Notes: generated by a model not told the origin, from the sequence alone. DNA of 54,761 nucleotides from Stenotrophomonas panacihumi (GCF_001431645.1 NZ_LLXU01000053.1:1-54761); one strand, 5' to 3'. Positions 1 to 10,904 are shown, counted from the stretch's first letter. Made by a program: numbers and translations.

Positions 1-27
1 GTCCCGAAAGGGCCCCGCCCTCGCAGG
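1..27 (-). repeat. Right arm of palindromic element E1, cut by window start
   Basis: These bases are the 3' outer arm of the long stem-loop element seen whole at 13287-13392. The first 14 bases (GTCCCGAAAGGGCC) equal the matching arm of that copy, and the arm continues to GCAGG at 27. The conserved core and the other arm lie outside the window. Read on the minus strand, the element follows the 3' end of the smr gene, as the other copies follow theirs. Bases 28-96 are a C+A-rich linker with clear similarity to the reverse complement of 13219-13286. Confidence 0.8.
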
Positions 28-96
28 CCGTGCACAGACAACAAACCAGCCGATCAACATCGAAGGCCAGCGCCCCCAAACACACACCGCAAGCCC

Positions 97-118
97 AAAA
101 AAAGCGGCCACCGGCCGC
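97..118 (-). terminator. Rho-independent terminator of the smr-domain gene
   Basis: On the minus strand a 6-bp stem GCGGCC/GGCCGC with a 3-nt loop (104-118) is followed by seven T residues (97-103). It lies about 20 nt after the smr stop codon. The ubiB terminator at 13195-13218 has the same stem arms. Confidence 0.85.
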
Positions 119-137
119 CACAAAAAACCCTACACCC

Positions 138-683
138 TCACTTCCGCGCCAAAAGCACCAGCAAAGCCCCCGTCCCCCCCTGCGCAGCCGGCGCAGAATG
201 AAACGCCAGCACATCGTTGCGCTGCCGCAGCAACCGGTCCACCAGGTTCTTGAGCACCGGCACCCCGCCATCGGACTGCATCCCCTTGCCGTGGATGATC
301 CGCACGCACCCGAACTCGTGCGCATGCGCCTCCAGCAGGAACTGCCGCAGCATCGCCTCCGCCTGCGCCGCCGTGGCCCCGTGCAGGTCCAACTCGTCCT
401 GCACCGAAAACTGCCCCTTGCGCAGCCGCTGGAAAAGGCGCGCCGGCAACTGCTCGCGCCGGTAGCTCGCCGTATCCCCGGCTTCCAGCGGCGCGCTGTC
501 GCGCAGCAACCGCGCGAACTCCCCATGCGCCTCGGCCTCGTCGCGCTCGGCCATCCGCGCGCGCGGCCGTGGACGCGGCTTCTGCGGCGCCACCGCCTGC
601 GGCTGGCGGATCGGCTTCACCTCGCCAATCGCCGCGCGGAACAACGCCGCGTCGTCCTGGTCTTCGTCTTCGGAATGCGACAT
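138..683 (-). CDS. Smr-domain protein (possible SmrB-like endonuclease)
   Basis: A 181-residue protein. The N-terminal ~80 residues are charged and low in complexity. The C-terminal half is a small MutS-related (Smr) domain with the diagnostic ELDLHGAT motif and the IIHGKG motif. Length and layout fit the E. coli SmrB/YfcN group, which is known to cut mRNA at collided ribosomes; that role here is inference from family. The start at 683 (MSHSEDEDQ) is chosen over an upstream in-frame ATG because the extra residues do not look like part of the family. The gene diverges from surE. Its last 25 sense codons all end in G or T, unlike the rest of the gene. Confidence 0.85.
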   Translation of the reverse strand: MSHSEDEDQDDAALFRAAIGEVKPIRQPQAVAPQKPRPRPRARMAERDEAEAHGEFARLLRDSAPLEAGDTASYRREQLPARLFQRLRKGQFSVQDELDLHGATAAQAEAMLRQFLLEAHAHEFGCVRIIHGKGMQSDGGVPVLKNLVDRLLRQRNDVLAFHSAPAAQGGTGALLVLLARK

Positions 684-784
684 GCGCACAGCGTAGCCTG
701 CGCAGGCGTTCGCGCAAATGCCGACGGGCAGGGGGCAAGCATGCGGATGCATCCGGTATCATGGGGCGGCTTTCGAGGAGTCCC

Positions 785-1576
785 ATGCGCGTATTGGTCA
801 GCAACGACGACGGGGTCGACGCCCCCGGCATCAAGATTCTCGCCGAACACCTGCGCGGCGCCGGCCACGAGGTGATGGTGGTCGCGCCTGATCGCGACCG
901 CTCCGGCGCCAGCAATTCATTGACGCTGGACCTGCCGATCCGCACCAAGCGCATCGACGCCCATACCTGCAGCGTCGCCGGCACCCCCACCGACTGCGTG
1001 CACCTGGCGCTCACCGGCATGCTCGATTACGAGCCGGACATCGTGGTGTCGGGCATCAACAACGCCGCCAACCTGGGCGACGACGTGATCTACTCCGGCA
1101 CCGTCTCGGCCGCGATGGAAGGCCGCTTCCTCGGCCTGCCGGCCGTGGCCGTCTCGCTGGTCACGCACAAGCACGACGCCCGCCACTACGAAACCGCCGC
1201 GCGCGCCGCCGTGCAGATCGTCGCGCGCCTGGCCGCCGACCCGCTGCCCGCCGACACCATCCTCAACGTCAACGTGCCCGACCTGGCCTGGGGCGAGGTG
1301 CGTGGCTTCGAAACCACCCGCCTGGGCAACCGCCACCGCTCCGAATCGTGCCTGCCGCAGACCGACCCGCGCGGCAACACCGTGTACTGGATCGGCCCGG
1401 CCGGCCCCGAGCAGGACGCCGGCCCCGGCACCGATTTCCACGCCGTGCGCACCGGCCACATCTCCATCACCCCGATCCATGTCGACCTCACGCGCTACCA
1501 GGCGCTGGAGAAGGTCGCCGGCTGGGTCGGCGGGCTGACCGCCGCCATGGACGAGGCCGGGGAGGGACTGGCGTGA
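785..1576 (+). CDS. surE: 5'/3'-nucleotidase SurE
   Basis: A 263-residue stationary-phase survival phosphatase that removes phosphate from nucleoside monophosphates and short polyphosphate, using a divalent metal. The N-terminus [15 protein letters not shown] carries the metal-binding Asp pair, GASNSL follows near residue 40, and [25 protein letters not shown] supplies the Asn ligand and substrate loop. A GAGGAG ribosome site precedes the ATG at 785. It heads surE-pcm-yqaA-nlpD, and its stop overlaps the GTG of pcm by four bases, so translation is probably coupled. Length matches the family. Confidence 0.97.
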   Translation: MRVLVSNDDGVDAPGIKILAEHLRGAGHEVMVVAPDRDRSGASNSLTLDLPIRTKRIDAHTCSVAGTPTDCVHLALTGMLDYEPDIVVSGINNAANLGDDVIYSGTVSAAMEGRFLGLPAVAVSLVTHKHDARHYETAARAAVQIVARLAADPLPADTILNVNVPDLAWGEVRGFETTRLGNRHRSESCLPQTDPRGNTVYWIGPAGPEQDAGPGTDFHAVRTGHISITPIHVDLTRYQALEKVAGWVGGLTAAMDEAGEGLA

Positions 1577-2250
1577 CCCCGCGCCTGCGCCTGCAGCCGG
1601 AGGCCGTCGGCATCGGCATGACCTCCCAGCGCGTGCGCGACCGCCTGGTCGACCGCCTGCGCGAGGCCGGCATCGCCGACGAGCGCGTGCTCAACGCCAT
1701 CCGCACCGTGCCGCGCCACCTGTTCATGGACGAGGCGCTGGCCTCGCGCGCCTACGAGGACACCGCGCTGCCGATCGGCCACGGCCAGACCATCTCCCAG
1801 CCGTGGGTGGTGGCGCGCATGACCGAGGCGATCCTGCAGGTCGAACCGAAGAAGGTGCTCGAAGTGGGTACCGGCTCCGGCTACCAGGGCGCGATCCTCG
1901 CCGCGCTGGGGCTGGAAGTGCATACCGTCGAGCGCATCGGCGAGTTGCTGCGGCAGGCGCGCAAGCGGTTCCGCCAGCTCGGCATGAACGTGCGCAGCAA
2001 GCATGACGATGGCCGCATCGGCTGGCCCGAACATGGCCCCTACGACGCCATCGTCGTCACCGCCGCGGCCCCCGCACTGGTGGACGCGCTCATCGAGCAG
2101 CTCGCCCCGGGCGGTCGCCTGGTCGCGCCGGTCGGCGGGCCGTCCTCGCAGTCGCTGGTGCAGCTCAGCCGCGATGCGCAGGGCGAGATCGCGCAGGAGG
2201 TTCTGGCGCCGGTCACGTTCGTGCCGCTGCTGTCGGGCATGCTGGACTGA
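1573..2250 (+). CDS. pcm: Protein-L-isoaspartate O-methyltransferase
   Basis: A 225-residue methyltransferase that repairs isoaspartyl residues in aged proteins with S-adenosylmethionine. The AdoMet-binding motif [15 protein letters not shown] lies near residues 96-110, preceded by the family segment [17 protein letters not shown]. The GTG start at 1573 overlaps the surE stop (GTGA). An internal ATG at 1618 (MTSQRVRDR) is a possible shorter start, but the longer form fits the N-terminus I recall for xanthomonad Pcm. Pairing with surE is the classical arrangement. Confidence 0.96.
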   Translation: MTPRLRLQPEAVGIGMTSQRVRDRLVDRLREAGIADERVLNAIRTVPRHLFMDEALASRAYEDTALPIGHGQTISQPWVVARMTEAILQVEPKKVLEVGTGSGYQGAILAALGLEVHTVERIGELLRQARKRFRQLGMNVRSKHDDGRIGWPEHGPYDAIVVTAAAPALVDALIEQLAPGGRLVAPVGGPSSQSLVQLSRDAQGEIAQEVLAPVTFVPLLSGMLD

Positions 2251-2269
2251 ATCCCATGGACGAGACGCG

Positions 2270-2884
2270 ATGAAGATATTCGGGCCCCTCTATGACCTGG
2301 CGATCCGCTGGTCGCGCCACCGCCGGGCCCCGGGCCTGCTCACCGGGCTGAGTTTCCTGGAGGGCTTCATCTTCCCCGTGCCGCCGGAGGTGATGCTCGC
2401 GCCGATGTCGCTGGCGCAGCCGCGCCGCGCGATGTGGTTCGCCACGCTGAGCCTGCTCGGCTCGCTGGGCGGCGCGGTGGTCGGCTACCTGCTGGGCCAT
2501 TTCGCCTTCGCCGCGCTGCACCCGCTGATCGAATGGCTGGGCTGGAGCGCGAAGATCGACGAGCAGGTCGCGCACCTGCGCGCGGTGGTCGCCGAATCGC
2601 CCTGGCGCGCGTTCTGGCTGCTCGTGCTCGCCGGCTTCACCCCGATCCCGTTGAAGATCTTTACCTGGGCCTCGGGCGTGGTCGGCGTGCCGATCGTGCC
2701 GTTCCTGGCCAGCATGGCGGTGGGCCGCGGCAAGCGCGTTTACCTGGTGGCTGGCGCGATCCGCCTGGGCGGCGCGCGTGCCGAGGCGGCATTGCATCGC
2801 TGGATCGAGCCGGTAGGCTGGCTCGCCAGCCTGGTCCTGGTCGGCCTGGTCGGCTGGGTGATATGGAGAGCGAAATTCGGATGA
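2270..2884 (+). CDS. YqaA-family inner-membrane protein (DedA/SNARE-associated)
   Basis: A 204-residue membrane protein with several hydrophobic segments and the family signatures FLEGFIFPVPPEVMLAP (residues ~26-42) and GFTPIPLKIFTWASGVVG near the middle. The proline-rich, partly buried helices resemble the DedA/VTT fold of lipid scramblase-like proteins; its precise role is unknown. It sits between pcm and nlpD as in other gammaproteobacteria, and its stop overlaps the nlpD ATG by four bases. Confidence 0.9.
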   Translation: MKIFGPLYDLAIRWSRHRRAPGLLTGLSFLEGFIFPVPPEVMLAPMSLAQPRRAMWFATLSLLGSLGGAVVGYLLGHFAFAALHPLIEWLGWSAKIDEQVAHLRAVVAESPWRAFWLLVLAGFTPIPLKIFTWASGVVGVPIVPFLASMAVGRGKRVYLVAGAIRLGGARAEAALHRWIEPVGWLASLVLVGLVGWVIWRAKFG

Positions 2885-3672
2885 GCATGAACCGCATGGG
2901 GACGATGGCACGTCCGGTCGTGGTCGCATTGGCCGCGCTGGCGCTGGGCGCCTGCGGCACCGCCACGGTGGTCAAGAAGAACGGTTCAGGCGGCAGTGCC
3001 GCCTCGGTGCCGCGCACCTCGGTCGCGCGACCGGGCGCCACGGTCACCGTGCGCCAGGGCGACACGCTGTACGCGATCTCCCGCCGCACCAACGTCAGCC
3101 CGCTGGACCTGGCGTCCTGGAACAACATCTCCTCGCCGGACACGATCTACCCGGGCCAGACGCTCAAGCTGTACCCGGGCGGTGGCACGGTGGCCTCGCG
3201 CCCGGTGACCGCGTCGGGCGGCAGCACGTCTTCGGCCGGCAGTTCGACCACGGCCACGCGCCCGGTCGCGCCGGCGCCCGTGGCCACCCCGGCGGCGAGC
3301 GGTTTCAGCTGGCGCTGGCCGGCCGATGGCGTGGTCGTCGGCAACTTCGTGCCGGGCGAGACCACCAAGCAGGGCGTCGATATCGCCGGCACCAACGGCC
3401 AGGCGGTGAAGGCCGCGGCCGATGGCGTGGTGGTGTATTCCGGTTCGGGCTTGGTGGGCTACGGCGAGCTCATCATCATCAAGCACAACGAGCAGTGGCT
3501 GTCGGCCTATGGCCACAACCGCAAGCGGCTGGTCAACGAGGGCCAGGTGGTCAAGGCGGGGCAGCAGATCGCCGAAATGGGGCGCAGCGGCGCCACGCGC
3601 GACATGCTGCACTTCGAGATCCGCTACAACGGCAAGCCGGTTGATCCGCTGACGTATCTGCCGAAGAAGTAA
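2881..3672 (+). CDS. nlpD: Lipoprotein NlpD, LysM and M23 domains (amidase activator)
   Basis: A 263-residue lipoprotein with a signal peptide ending in the lipobox LALGAC (Cys near residue 24). A LysM peptidoglycan-binding domain follows (VRQGDTLYAISRRTNVSPLDLASWNN, ~57-100), then a Ser/Thr/Ala/Pro linker and a C-terminal M23/LytM domain (~145-260). In E. coli NlpD activates the amidase AmiC at the septum through a degenerate LytM domain. The rpoS gene that follows nlpD in enterobacteria and pseudomonads is absent; the next gene is convergent. Confidence 0.93.
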   Translation: MSMNRMGTMARPVVVALAALALGACGTATVVKKNGSGGSAASVPRTSVARPGATVTVRQGDTLYAISRRTNVSPLDLASWNNISSPDTIYPGQTLKLYPGGGTVASRPVTASGGSTSSAGSSTTATRPVAPAPVATPAASGFSWRWPADGVVVGNFVPGETTKQGVDIAGTNGQAVKAAADGVVVYSGSGLVGYGELIIIKHNEQWLSAYGHNRKRLVNEGQVVKAGQQIAEMGRSGATRDMLHFEIRYNGKPVDPLTYLPKK

Positions 3673-3764
3673 GGCGGGGCCAGCCCACGCGGGTCGCGGA
3701 AAGCCGGCGCGTCGTTCGTGCCGGCCGTGGCGACGGCGTCATTCCCATCCTTTGGCGGAAGGGT

Positions 3765-4145
3765 TTAGGGAGCGCGCTCCAGAATCATCGCCAGCACGAC
3801 CTTGCGGCCCTCCGCGGCCAGCACGTTGTACGTGCGCGCGGCGGCGTCGTTGCCCATGGCCTCCAGGCCGATGCCGCGGGTGAGGCAGGCGGCCAGCACG
3901 GCCGGCTCCGGGAAGCCTTGCCGCCCACCGGTACCCAGCAGCACCAGCGCCGGCGAGAGCGCCAGCACGGCGTCCATGTCCGAAGGCTGCAGGCTGCCCA
4001 GGTCGGCCACCGGCCAGTCCTCGACGAGCCGGTCCGGGGCCAGGATGAAGCTGCGCGACAACACCCGGTCGTTGACCTTGGCGTGGCGGCCGTCGGCCGC
4101 GCGCAGGGCGAATTCGTAGTCGGGGCGGTCTTCGCTCAGCTGCAT
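3765..4145 (-). CDS. Mth938-like domain protein (DUF498 family)
   Basis: A 126-residue protein of the Mth938/NDUFAF3-like fold. Visible family features are the C-terminal LVLLGTGGRQGFPEPAVLAACLTRGIGLEAMGNDAAARTYNVLAAEGRKVVLAMI stretch, which includes the conserved G-T-G-x-R and T-N-V-L segments. Eukaryotic relatives are complex I assembly factors; the bacterial function is not established. It lies 11 bp downstream of yhbY on the same strand, so the two may share a transcript. It converges on nlpD. Confidence 0.85.
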   Translation of the reverse strand: MQLSEDRPDYEFALRAADGRHAKVNDRVLSRSFILAPDRLVEDWPVADLGSLQPSDMDAVLALSPALVLLGTGGRQGFPEPAVLAACLTRGIGLEAMGNDAAARTYNVLAAEGRKVVLAMILERAP

Positions 4146-4156
4146 GCCGGCAGGTC

Positions 4157-4462
4157 TCAGCCGCGCGGCAGCACGATCTGGCGCTTGTCCTTGCTCGGAC
4201 GGTACAGCACGGCCACGTGGCCGATGCGCTGCACCAGCGCCGCGCCGGTCTGCGCGGTGATGTCTTCGATCATCGCGTCGCGGGCTTCGCGATCCTCGGC
4301 AGCCACCTTCACCTTGACCAGCTCATGGCGCTCCAGCACCTCGTCCAGTTCGGCGATGAACGCCGGGGTGATCCCCTTGCCACCGGTCTGCAGCAGGGCC
4401 TTGAGGTCATGGGCCATGCCACGCAGGAAACGGTTCTGGGCGGAGGTCAGGGCGGTAGACAT
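4157..4462 (-). CDS. yhbY: YhbY-type RNA-binding protein (CRM domain)
   Basis: A 101-residue single CRM-domain protein. It starts with LTSAQNRFLRGMAHDLKALLQTGGKGITPAFIAELDEVLERHELVKVKV, which contains the G-x-x-G-like GKGIT loop and the helix of this family. YhbY associates with the pre-50S ribosomal subunit in E. coli. It is divergent from rlmE across 66 bp, the usual gammaproteobacterial arrangement, and both genes act in ribosome biogenesis. Confidence 0.93.
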   Translation of the reverse strand: MSTALTSAQNRFLRGMAHDLKALLQTGGKGITPAFIAELDEVLERHELVKVKVAAEDREARDAMIEDITAQTGAALVQRIGHVAVLYRPSKDKRQIVLPRG

Positions 4463-4528
4463 GCAGTGTCGAACGGGAAGCCAAGGGGGTTCAGGGTATC
4501 ATGGCCGACCCCCCGGACCTTCCAGATC

Positions 4529-5161
4529 ATGGCCTCCCGCAGCAAGAGCAGCCAACGTTGGCTCAAGGAGCATTTTTCCGACCCGTTCGTGAAAAAGGCC
4601 CAGACCGAGGGCATGCGCTCGCGCGCGGCCTACAAGCTGGAGGAGATGCTGGCCCGCGACCGCCTGCTCAAGCCGGACATGGTGGTGGTCGATCTCGGCG
4701 CCGCGCCGGGTGGCTGGTCGCAGCAGGTGCGCAAGCAGATGGGCGACCGCGGCCGGGTGCTGGCGCTGGACATCCTGGACATGCCGCCTCTGGCCGGGGT
4801 CGAGTTCCTTCATGGTGACTTCAGGGAGGAAACCGTCCTATCCCAGTTCGAAGCCATGTTGGATGGCCAGCCGGTGGACCTTGTGCTCTCCGATATGGCC
4901 CCCAATAAGAGCGGCATGGACGCGGTGGACCAGCCGCGGATGATGCATCTGGCCGAGTTGGCGATGGATTTCGCCGACCACCACCTCAAGCCGGGGGGCG
5001 CGTTCCTGATCAAGCTGTTCCAGGGCGTGGGTTTTGATGAATACGTCCGCGAGCTGCGCCGCCGGTATGACAAGGTGTCCATCCGCAAGCCCGAGGCCTC
5101 GCGCAAGCGCTCGCCGGAGGTGTACGCCCTCGGGCAGGGCAAGCGGGCCCAGATCAAGTAA
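4529..5161 (+). CDS. rlmE: 23S rRNA 2'-O-ribose U2552 methyltransferase RlmE
   Basis: A 210-residue FtsJ/RrmJ enzyme that methylates the A-loop of 23S rRNA. The K-D-K-E catalytic set is visible: Lys36 in SRAAYKL, Asp in LVLSDMAPNKSG, Lys in FLIKLFQG and Glu in SRKRSPEVYALG. The AdoMet loop is VVVDLGAAPGGWSQQV. The start MASRSKSSQRWL at 4529 matches the family; the longer frame from 4217 runs antisense through yhbY. It lies 60 bp before ftsH, as in E. coli. Confidence 0.97.
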   Translation: MASRSKSSQRWLKEHFSDPFVKKAQTEGMRSRAAYKLEEMLARDRLLKPDMVVVDLGAAPGGWSQQVRKQMGDRGRVLALDILDMPPLAGVEFLHGDFREETVLSQFEAMLDGQPVDLVLSDMAPNKSGMDAVDQPRMMHLAELAMDFADHHLKPGGAFLIKLFQGVGFDEYVRELRRRYDKVSIRKPEASRKRSPEVYALGQGKRAQIK

Positions 5162-5221
5162 GCTGCCCCAGACAATCGCGAACCGCCGTACCAGAGAAGC
5201 CAAAGAGGGACACCGGAGCCA

Positions 5222-7156
<1,935 letters not shown>

Positions 7157-7182
7157 TCCCGCGGCGATGGGGTTCACGAAGA

Positions 7183-7208
7183 ACGCGCGGTGAAAGCCGC
7201 GCGTTTTT
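7183..7208 (+). terminator. Terminator after ftsH
   Basis: Stem ACGCGCGG (7183-7190) pairs with CCGCGCGT (7197-7204) around a 6-nt loop and runs into TTTTT then CTTT. It separates ftsH from folP, so folP probably has its own promoter between 7210 and 7270. Confidence 0.8.
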
Positions 7209-7283
7209 CTTTGCCCGGGTGTCGCGATAGGCATGCCCCGCGCGCTGCGCGACAATGGCCGCCGCTTGCAAGGAGGTTTCCGC

Positions 7284-7340
7284 ATGATGCCTGTCCCGAG
7301 TCCATTTCCCTGCGGCGCCTCGCGCGCCCGGAGCCCGTGA
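7284..7340 (+). CDS. 18-codon upstream ORF coupled to folP
   Basis: A very strong Shine-Dalgarno (AAGGAGG, 7270-7276) sits 7 nt before ATGATG at 7284. The frame encodes MMPVPSPFPCGASRARSP and ends in a TGA that overlaps the folP ATG as TGATG. folP itself has no comparable ribosome site, so ribosomes may reach it by re-initiation. The Pro-rich start (three Pro in the first nine residues) could slow translation. No family is known; a sequencing indel that hides a longer folP is the main alternative. Confidence 0.5.
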   Translation: MMPVPSPFPCGASRARSP

Positions 7341-8245
7341 TGTTCGATACCGCCCTGGTGCTGGACTGCAACGGCCGCGCGCTGCGGCTGGATCGCCCGC
7401 GGGTGATGGGCATCGTCAACGTCACCCCGGATTCGTTTTCCGATGGCGGCGCGCATGACACCGTCGAGGCGGGGGTCGCCCACGGCCTGAAGCTGGCCGA
7501 AGAGGGCGCCGACGTGCTGGACATCGGCGGCGAATCGACCCGCCCAGGCGCTGAGCCGGTATCGCTGGAAGAGGAACTGCGCCGCGTCGTGCCGGTGATC
7601 GAACAACTCGCCGCGCGCACCGCCTTGCCGATCAGCATCGACACCTTCAAGCCCGAGGTGATGCGCGCGGCGGTGGCCGCCGGCGCCGGGCTCATCAACG
7701 ATATCTACGGCCTGCGGGCGCCGGGTGCGCTGGCGGCGGCCGCCGAGTTGCGCGTGCCGGTCGTGCTGATGCACATGCTCGGCGAGCCGCAGTCGATGCA
7801 GGACAACCCGGTCTACGACGATGTCGTCGCCGAGGTGCACCGTTTCCTGGCCGAGCGCATCTTCGCCGCCGAGATGGCCGGCATCGACAAGCGCCGGCTG
7901 GTCCTTGACCCGGGCTTCGGCTTCGGCAAGACCACCGAACACAACCTGCAGCTGCTGGCCGGGCTGGAACGCTTCGGCGAGTTCGGCCTGCCGCTGCTGG
8001 CCGGGCTGTCGCGCAAGCGCAGCATCGGCGAGATCACCGGCCGCAGCGTGCCGGCCGAGCGCGTGGCCGGTTCGGTCGCCGCGCACCTGGTGGCCGCGCA
8101 GCGCGGCGCGCTGCTGCTGCGCGTGCACGACGTCGCGTCGACGGTCGATGCCTTGAAGGTGTGGGCGGCGATCGACGCGGTGCCCGCGCCGCGCAAGGAC
8201 CGCGCCACTGCCGCGCCGGCGATCCGCTGGCCGGACGAAGACTGA
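7340..8245 (+). CDS. folP: Dihydropteroate synthase
   Basis: A 301-residue enzyme that condenses 6-hydroxymethyl-dihydropterin diphosphate with p-aminobenzoate in folate synthesis; it is the sulfonamide target. Family motifs are [14 protein letters not shown] (loop 1), [13 protein letters not shown] (loop 2) and DPGFGFGKT. The ATG at 7340 is chosen because [24 protein letters not shown] fits the family N-terminus; it overlaps the upstream ORF stop. The stop overlaps the miaA ATG (TGATG). The glmM gene that follows folP in E. coli is replaced here by miaA. Confidence 0.96.
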   Translation: MFDTALVLDCNGRALRLDRPRVMGIVNVTPDSFSDGGAHDTVEAGVAHGLKLAEEGADVLDIGGESTRPGAEPVSLEEELRRVVPVIEQLAARTALPISIDTFKPEVMRAAVAAGAGLINDIYGLRAPGALAAAAELRVPVVLMHMLGEPQSMQDNPVYDDVVAEVHRFLAERIFAAEMAGIDKRRLVLDPGFGFGKTTEHNLQLLAGLERFGEFGLPLLAGLSRKRSIGEITGRSVPAERVAGSVAAHLVAAQRGALLLRVHDVASTVDALKVWAAIDAVPAPRKDRATAAPAIRWPDED

Positions 8246-9228
8246 TGCCGGCCGATCGCCGTCCGCGGGCGATCGCGCTGATGGGCCCGACCGCCAGCGG
8301 CAAGACCGCGCTGGCGATCGAATGGGCGCAGCGGCTGGGCGGGGAGATCGTCAGCGTCGATTCGGCGCTGGTCTATCGCGGGCTGGATATCGGCGCGGCC
8401 AAGCCGGACGCCGCCCTGCAGGCCGCCGTGCCGCACCACCTGCTCGACGTGCGCGACCCCTGGCAGACGTACTCGGCGGCCGAATTCGCGGTGGATGCAC
8501 GCGCCGCGATCGAAGGCATCGTCGCCCGCGGCAAGGTGCCGATCCTGGCCGGCGGCACTGGCCTGTATTTCAGCGCGCTGCTCGACGGCCTGGCCGAGAT
8601 GCCGCCGGCGGATGCCTCGGTGCGCGCGCGCATCACCGCCGAAGCCGAGGCGACGGGCTGGCCCGCGCTGCACCGGCAGCTGGCCGAAGTGGATCCCGTC
8701 GCCGCCGCGCGCATCCATGCCACCGACCCGCAGCGCATCCAGCGCGCGCTGGAGGTGTACCAGCTCAGCGGCAAGCCGATCAGCTGGTGGCAGGCACAAC
8801 CGGCCTCGCCGCGCCTGCCGCTGCGCGTGCTCAAACTGGTGCTGGCCCCGGCCGAGCGCGCGGTGCTGCACGAACGCATCGCGCGCCGCTTCGACGCCAT
8901 GCTGGCCGAAGGTTTCCTCGACGAAGTGCGCCACCTGCGCGCGCTGCCCGGGATGCAGGCGGTCGCCGCGCCGCTGGACCTGCCGGCCGTGCGCGCGGTG
9001 GGCTACCGCCAGGCCTGGGAGTTCCTCGACGGCGCCGCCGACGCGGCCACCTTCCGCGAGAAGGCCATTCAGGCAACCCGCCAGCTGGCCAAGCGGCAGC
9101 TGACGTGGCTGCGCGGCGAGCTGGATGCGCGCTGGTTCGACCCGGAGCGTGACCGCCGTCAGCTTGAACAGGCATCGGCGGCCTTCTTCGCCACAAAGGG
9201 TGCTGGCGGGCTGGCAACGGGCGTGTAA
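8245..9228 (+). CDS. miaA: tRNA dimethylallyltransferase MiaA
   Basis: A 327-residue enzyme that adds the dimethylallyl group to A37 of tRNAs reading UNN codons. The P-loop is [11 protein letters not shown] (residues ~13-23), followed by [19 protein letters not shown], where the common Gln of DSxQVY is replaced by Leu. [19 protein letters not shown] and [18 protein letters not shown] also fit. Start and folP stop overlap, implying translational coupling. It heads the conserved miaA-hfq-hflX order. Confidence 0.96.
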   Translation: MPADRRPRAIALMGPTASGKTALAIEWAQRLGGEIVSVDSALVYRGLDIGAAKPDAALQAAVPHHLLDVRDPWQTYSAAEFAVDARAAIEGIVARGKVPILAGGTGLYFSALLDGLAEMPPADASVRARITAEAEATGWPALHRQLAEVDPVAAARIHATDPQRIQRALEVYQLSGKPISWWQAQPASPRLPLRVLKLVLAPAERAVLHERIARRFDAMLAEGFLDEVRHLRALPGMQAVAAPLDLPAVRAVGYRQAWEFLDGAADAATFREKAIQATRQLAKRQLTWLRGELDARWFDPERDRRQLEQASAAFFATKGAGGLATGV

Positions 9229-9300
9229 CATCACCGTTCCGGAACCGGCTGGGGAAAGCGGGTCGACCGGGAACATAAGAACAATAACGGAGCGTGTGTG

Positions 9301-9573
9301 ATGTCCAAGGGGCAATCCTTGCAGGACCCTTTTCTGAACGCCCTGCGTCGGGAGCGGGTGCCGGTCTCGGTCTATCTGGTCAACGGGATCAAGCTGCAGG
9401 GGACGATCGAGTCCTTCGACCAGTTCGTGGTGCTGCTGCGTAATACCGTCAGCCAGATGGTCTACAAGCACGCCATTTCCACCGTCGTGCCGGCGCGCAA
9501 TGTCCGCGTCGGGCCGGGCGGTGGCTATGTGCAGTCCAATGATGGTTCCCAGGCGGAAGATGAAGTCGAGTAA
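9301..9573 (+). CDS. hfq: RNA chaperone Hfq
   Basis: A 90-residue Sm-like hexameric RNA chaperone that matches small RNAs to mRNAs. The N-terminus [33 protein letters not shown] carries the proximal-face and Sm1 residues, and VYKHAIST is the Sm2 motif. The C-terminal tail (after ~68) is short, Gly/Asp/Glu-rich and acidic. A GGAG site precedes the ATG at 9301. It lies 14 bp before hflX. Confidence 0.98.
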   Translation: MSKGQSLQDPFLNALRRERVPVSVYLVNGIKLQGTIESFDQFVVLLRNTVSQMVYKHAISTVVPARNVRVGPGGGYVQSNDGSQAEDEVE

Positions 9574-9587
9574 TACCGGAGTTACGC

Positions 9588-10904
9588 GTGTTTGACCGCT
9601 CCAAGCGAGGCGAACACGCGCTGTTGATCCAGACCCACGCCGGTGGGCCTGCCGAGGAGGATGTGCTCGAGGAGTTCGTGGACCTGGCCAAGTCGGCCGG
9701 TGCCACCGTGGCCGCGACCCTGACCGCAAGGATCGACAAGCCCAGCCCCTCTACCCTAATCGGCAGCGGCAAGCTGGAAGAGGTCAAGGCCGCCGCCGAC
9801 GCCACCGGCGCGGACCTGGTGCTGGTCAACCATTCGCTCTCGCCCGTGCAGGAGCGCAACCTGGAACGGGCGCTGCAGCGGCGGGTGATCGACCGCACCG
9901 GCCTGATCCTGGACATCTTCGCCCAGCGGGCGCACAGCCACGAAGGCAAGCTGCAGGTCGAACTGGCCCAGCTGCGCCACTTGGCCACGCGGCTGGTGCG
10001 CGGCTGGACCCACCTGGAGCGCCAGCGCGGCGGTTCGATCGGCCTGCGCGGCCCGGGTGAAACCCAGCTGGAAACCGACCGCCGCCTGCTGCAAAAGCGG
10101 GTGGAGCAGCTGCAGAAGCGGCTGGAGAAGGTGGAAGTGCAGCGCACGCAGATGCGTCGCGCGCGCGTGCGCAGCGAGCTGCCGCGCATCGCGCTGGTGG
10201 GCTATACCAACGCCGGCAAGTCCACCCTGTTCAACGCGTTGACGGGCGCGGAGGCCTACGCGGCCGACCAGCTGTTCGCCACGCTCGATCCCACGGTGCG
10301 CCGCATCGCGCTGCCGGGGGGCAACGTGATCCTGGCCGACACCGTGGGCTTCGTGCGCGATTTGCCGCACGAACTCGTCGCGGCGTTCCGTTCCACGTTG
10401 TCCGAAGCGCGCGAAGCCGACCTGCTGCTGCATGTCGTCGATGCCGCCGACCCGCTGCGCGAGGATCGCATCCGCCAGGTCGACGAAGTGCTGCAGGCCG
10501 TCGGCGCCGGTGAACTGCCGCAGCTGCTGGTGTTCAACAAGATCGACCGCATCGAGGGCGCCGACGTGCGCCACGACGCGCAGGACGGCGTGCCGGACCA
10601 GGCGCGCCGCGAACGCGTGTGGATCTCCGCGCGCGATGGCCGTGGCCTGGAACTGCTGCAGCGCGTGCTCGGCCAGCGCCTGGGCCTGCAGCACGTCACC
10701 GGCTCGCTGCGGCTGCCGCCGTCGGCTGGCCGCCTGCGTTCGCGCCTGCATGCACTGGAAGTGGTGCAGGGCGAGCAGGCCGACGAGGAAGGCTGGCTGC
10801 TGGAAGTCGATATTCCCATCGCCGAAGCCGAGCGCCTGGCCGCCAGCCGTGATGGCGCGCCGATCCGCGCGCTGCTGCCCGAGCCGCCCGCCGAGGAATG
10901 GTGA
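9588..10904 (+). CDS. hflX: Ribosome-associated GTPase HflX
   Basis: A 438-residue GTPase that splits stalled 70S ribosomes, notably after heat stress. The N-terminal HflX domain includes GSGKLEEVKAAADATGADLVLVNHSLSPVQERNLE, followed by a basic coiled linker (~155-200). The G domain shows G1 VGYTNAGKSTLFNAL (~201), G3 DTVGFVRDLPH and G4 NKID. The start is a GTG at 9588 after GGAG. A C-terminal extension (~365-438) follows the G domain. Confidence 0.97.
   Translation: MFDRSKRGEHALLIQTHAGGPAEEDVLEEFVDLAKSAGATVAATLTARIDKPSPSTLIGSGKLEEVKAAADATGADLVLVNHSLSPVQERNLERALQRRVIDRTGLILDIFAQRAHSHEGKLQVELAQLRHLATRLVRGWTHLERQRGGSIGLRGPGETQLETDRRLLQKRVEQLQKRLEKVEVQRTQMRRARVRSELPRIALVGYTNAGKSTLFNALTGAEAYAADQLFATLDPTVRRIALPGGNVILADTVGFVRDLPHELVAAFRSTLSEAREADLLLHVVDAADPLREDRIRQVDEVLQAVGAGELPQLLVFNKIDRIEGADVRHDAQDGVPDQARRERVWISARDGRGLELLQRVLGQRLGLQHVTGSLRLPPSAGRLRSRLHALEVVQGEQADEEGWLLEVDIPIAEAERLAASRDGAPIRALLPEPPAEEW

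Noticed and set aside
30..875. Plus-strand open frame opposite the smr gene
   Set aside because: Arg/Gln/His-rich shadow; the minus-strand frame has the Smr motifs.
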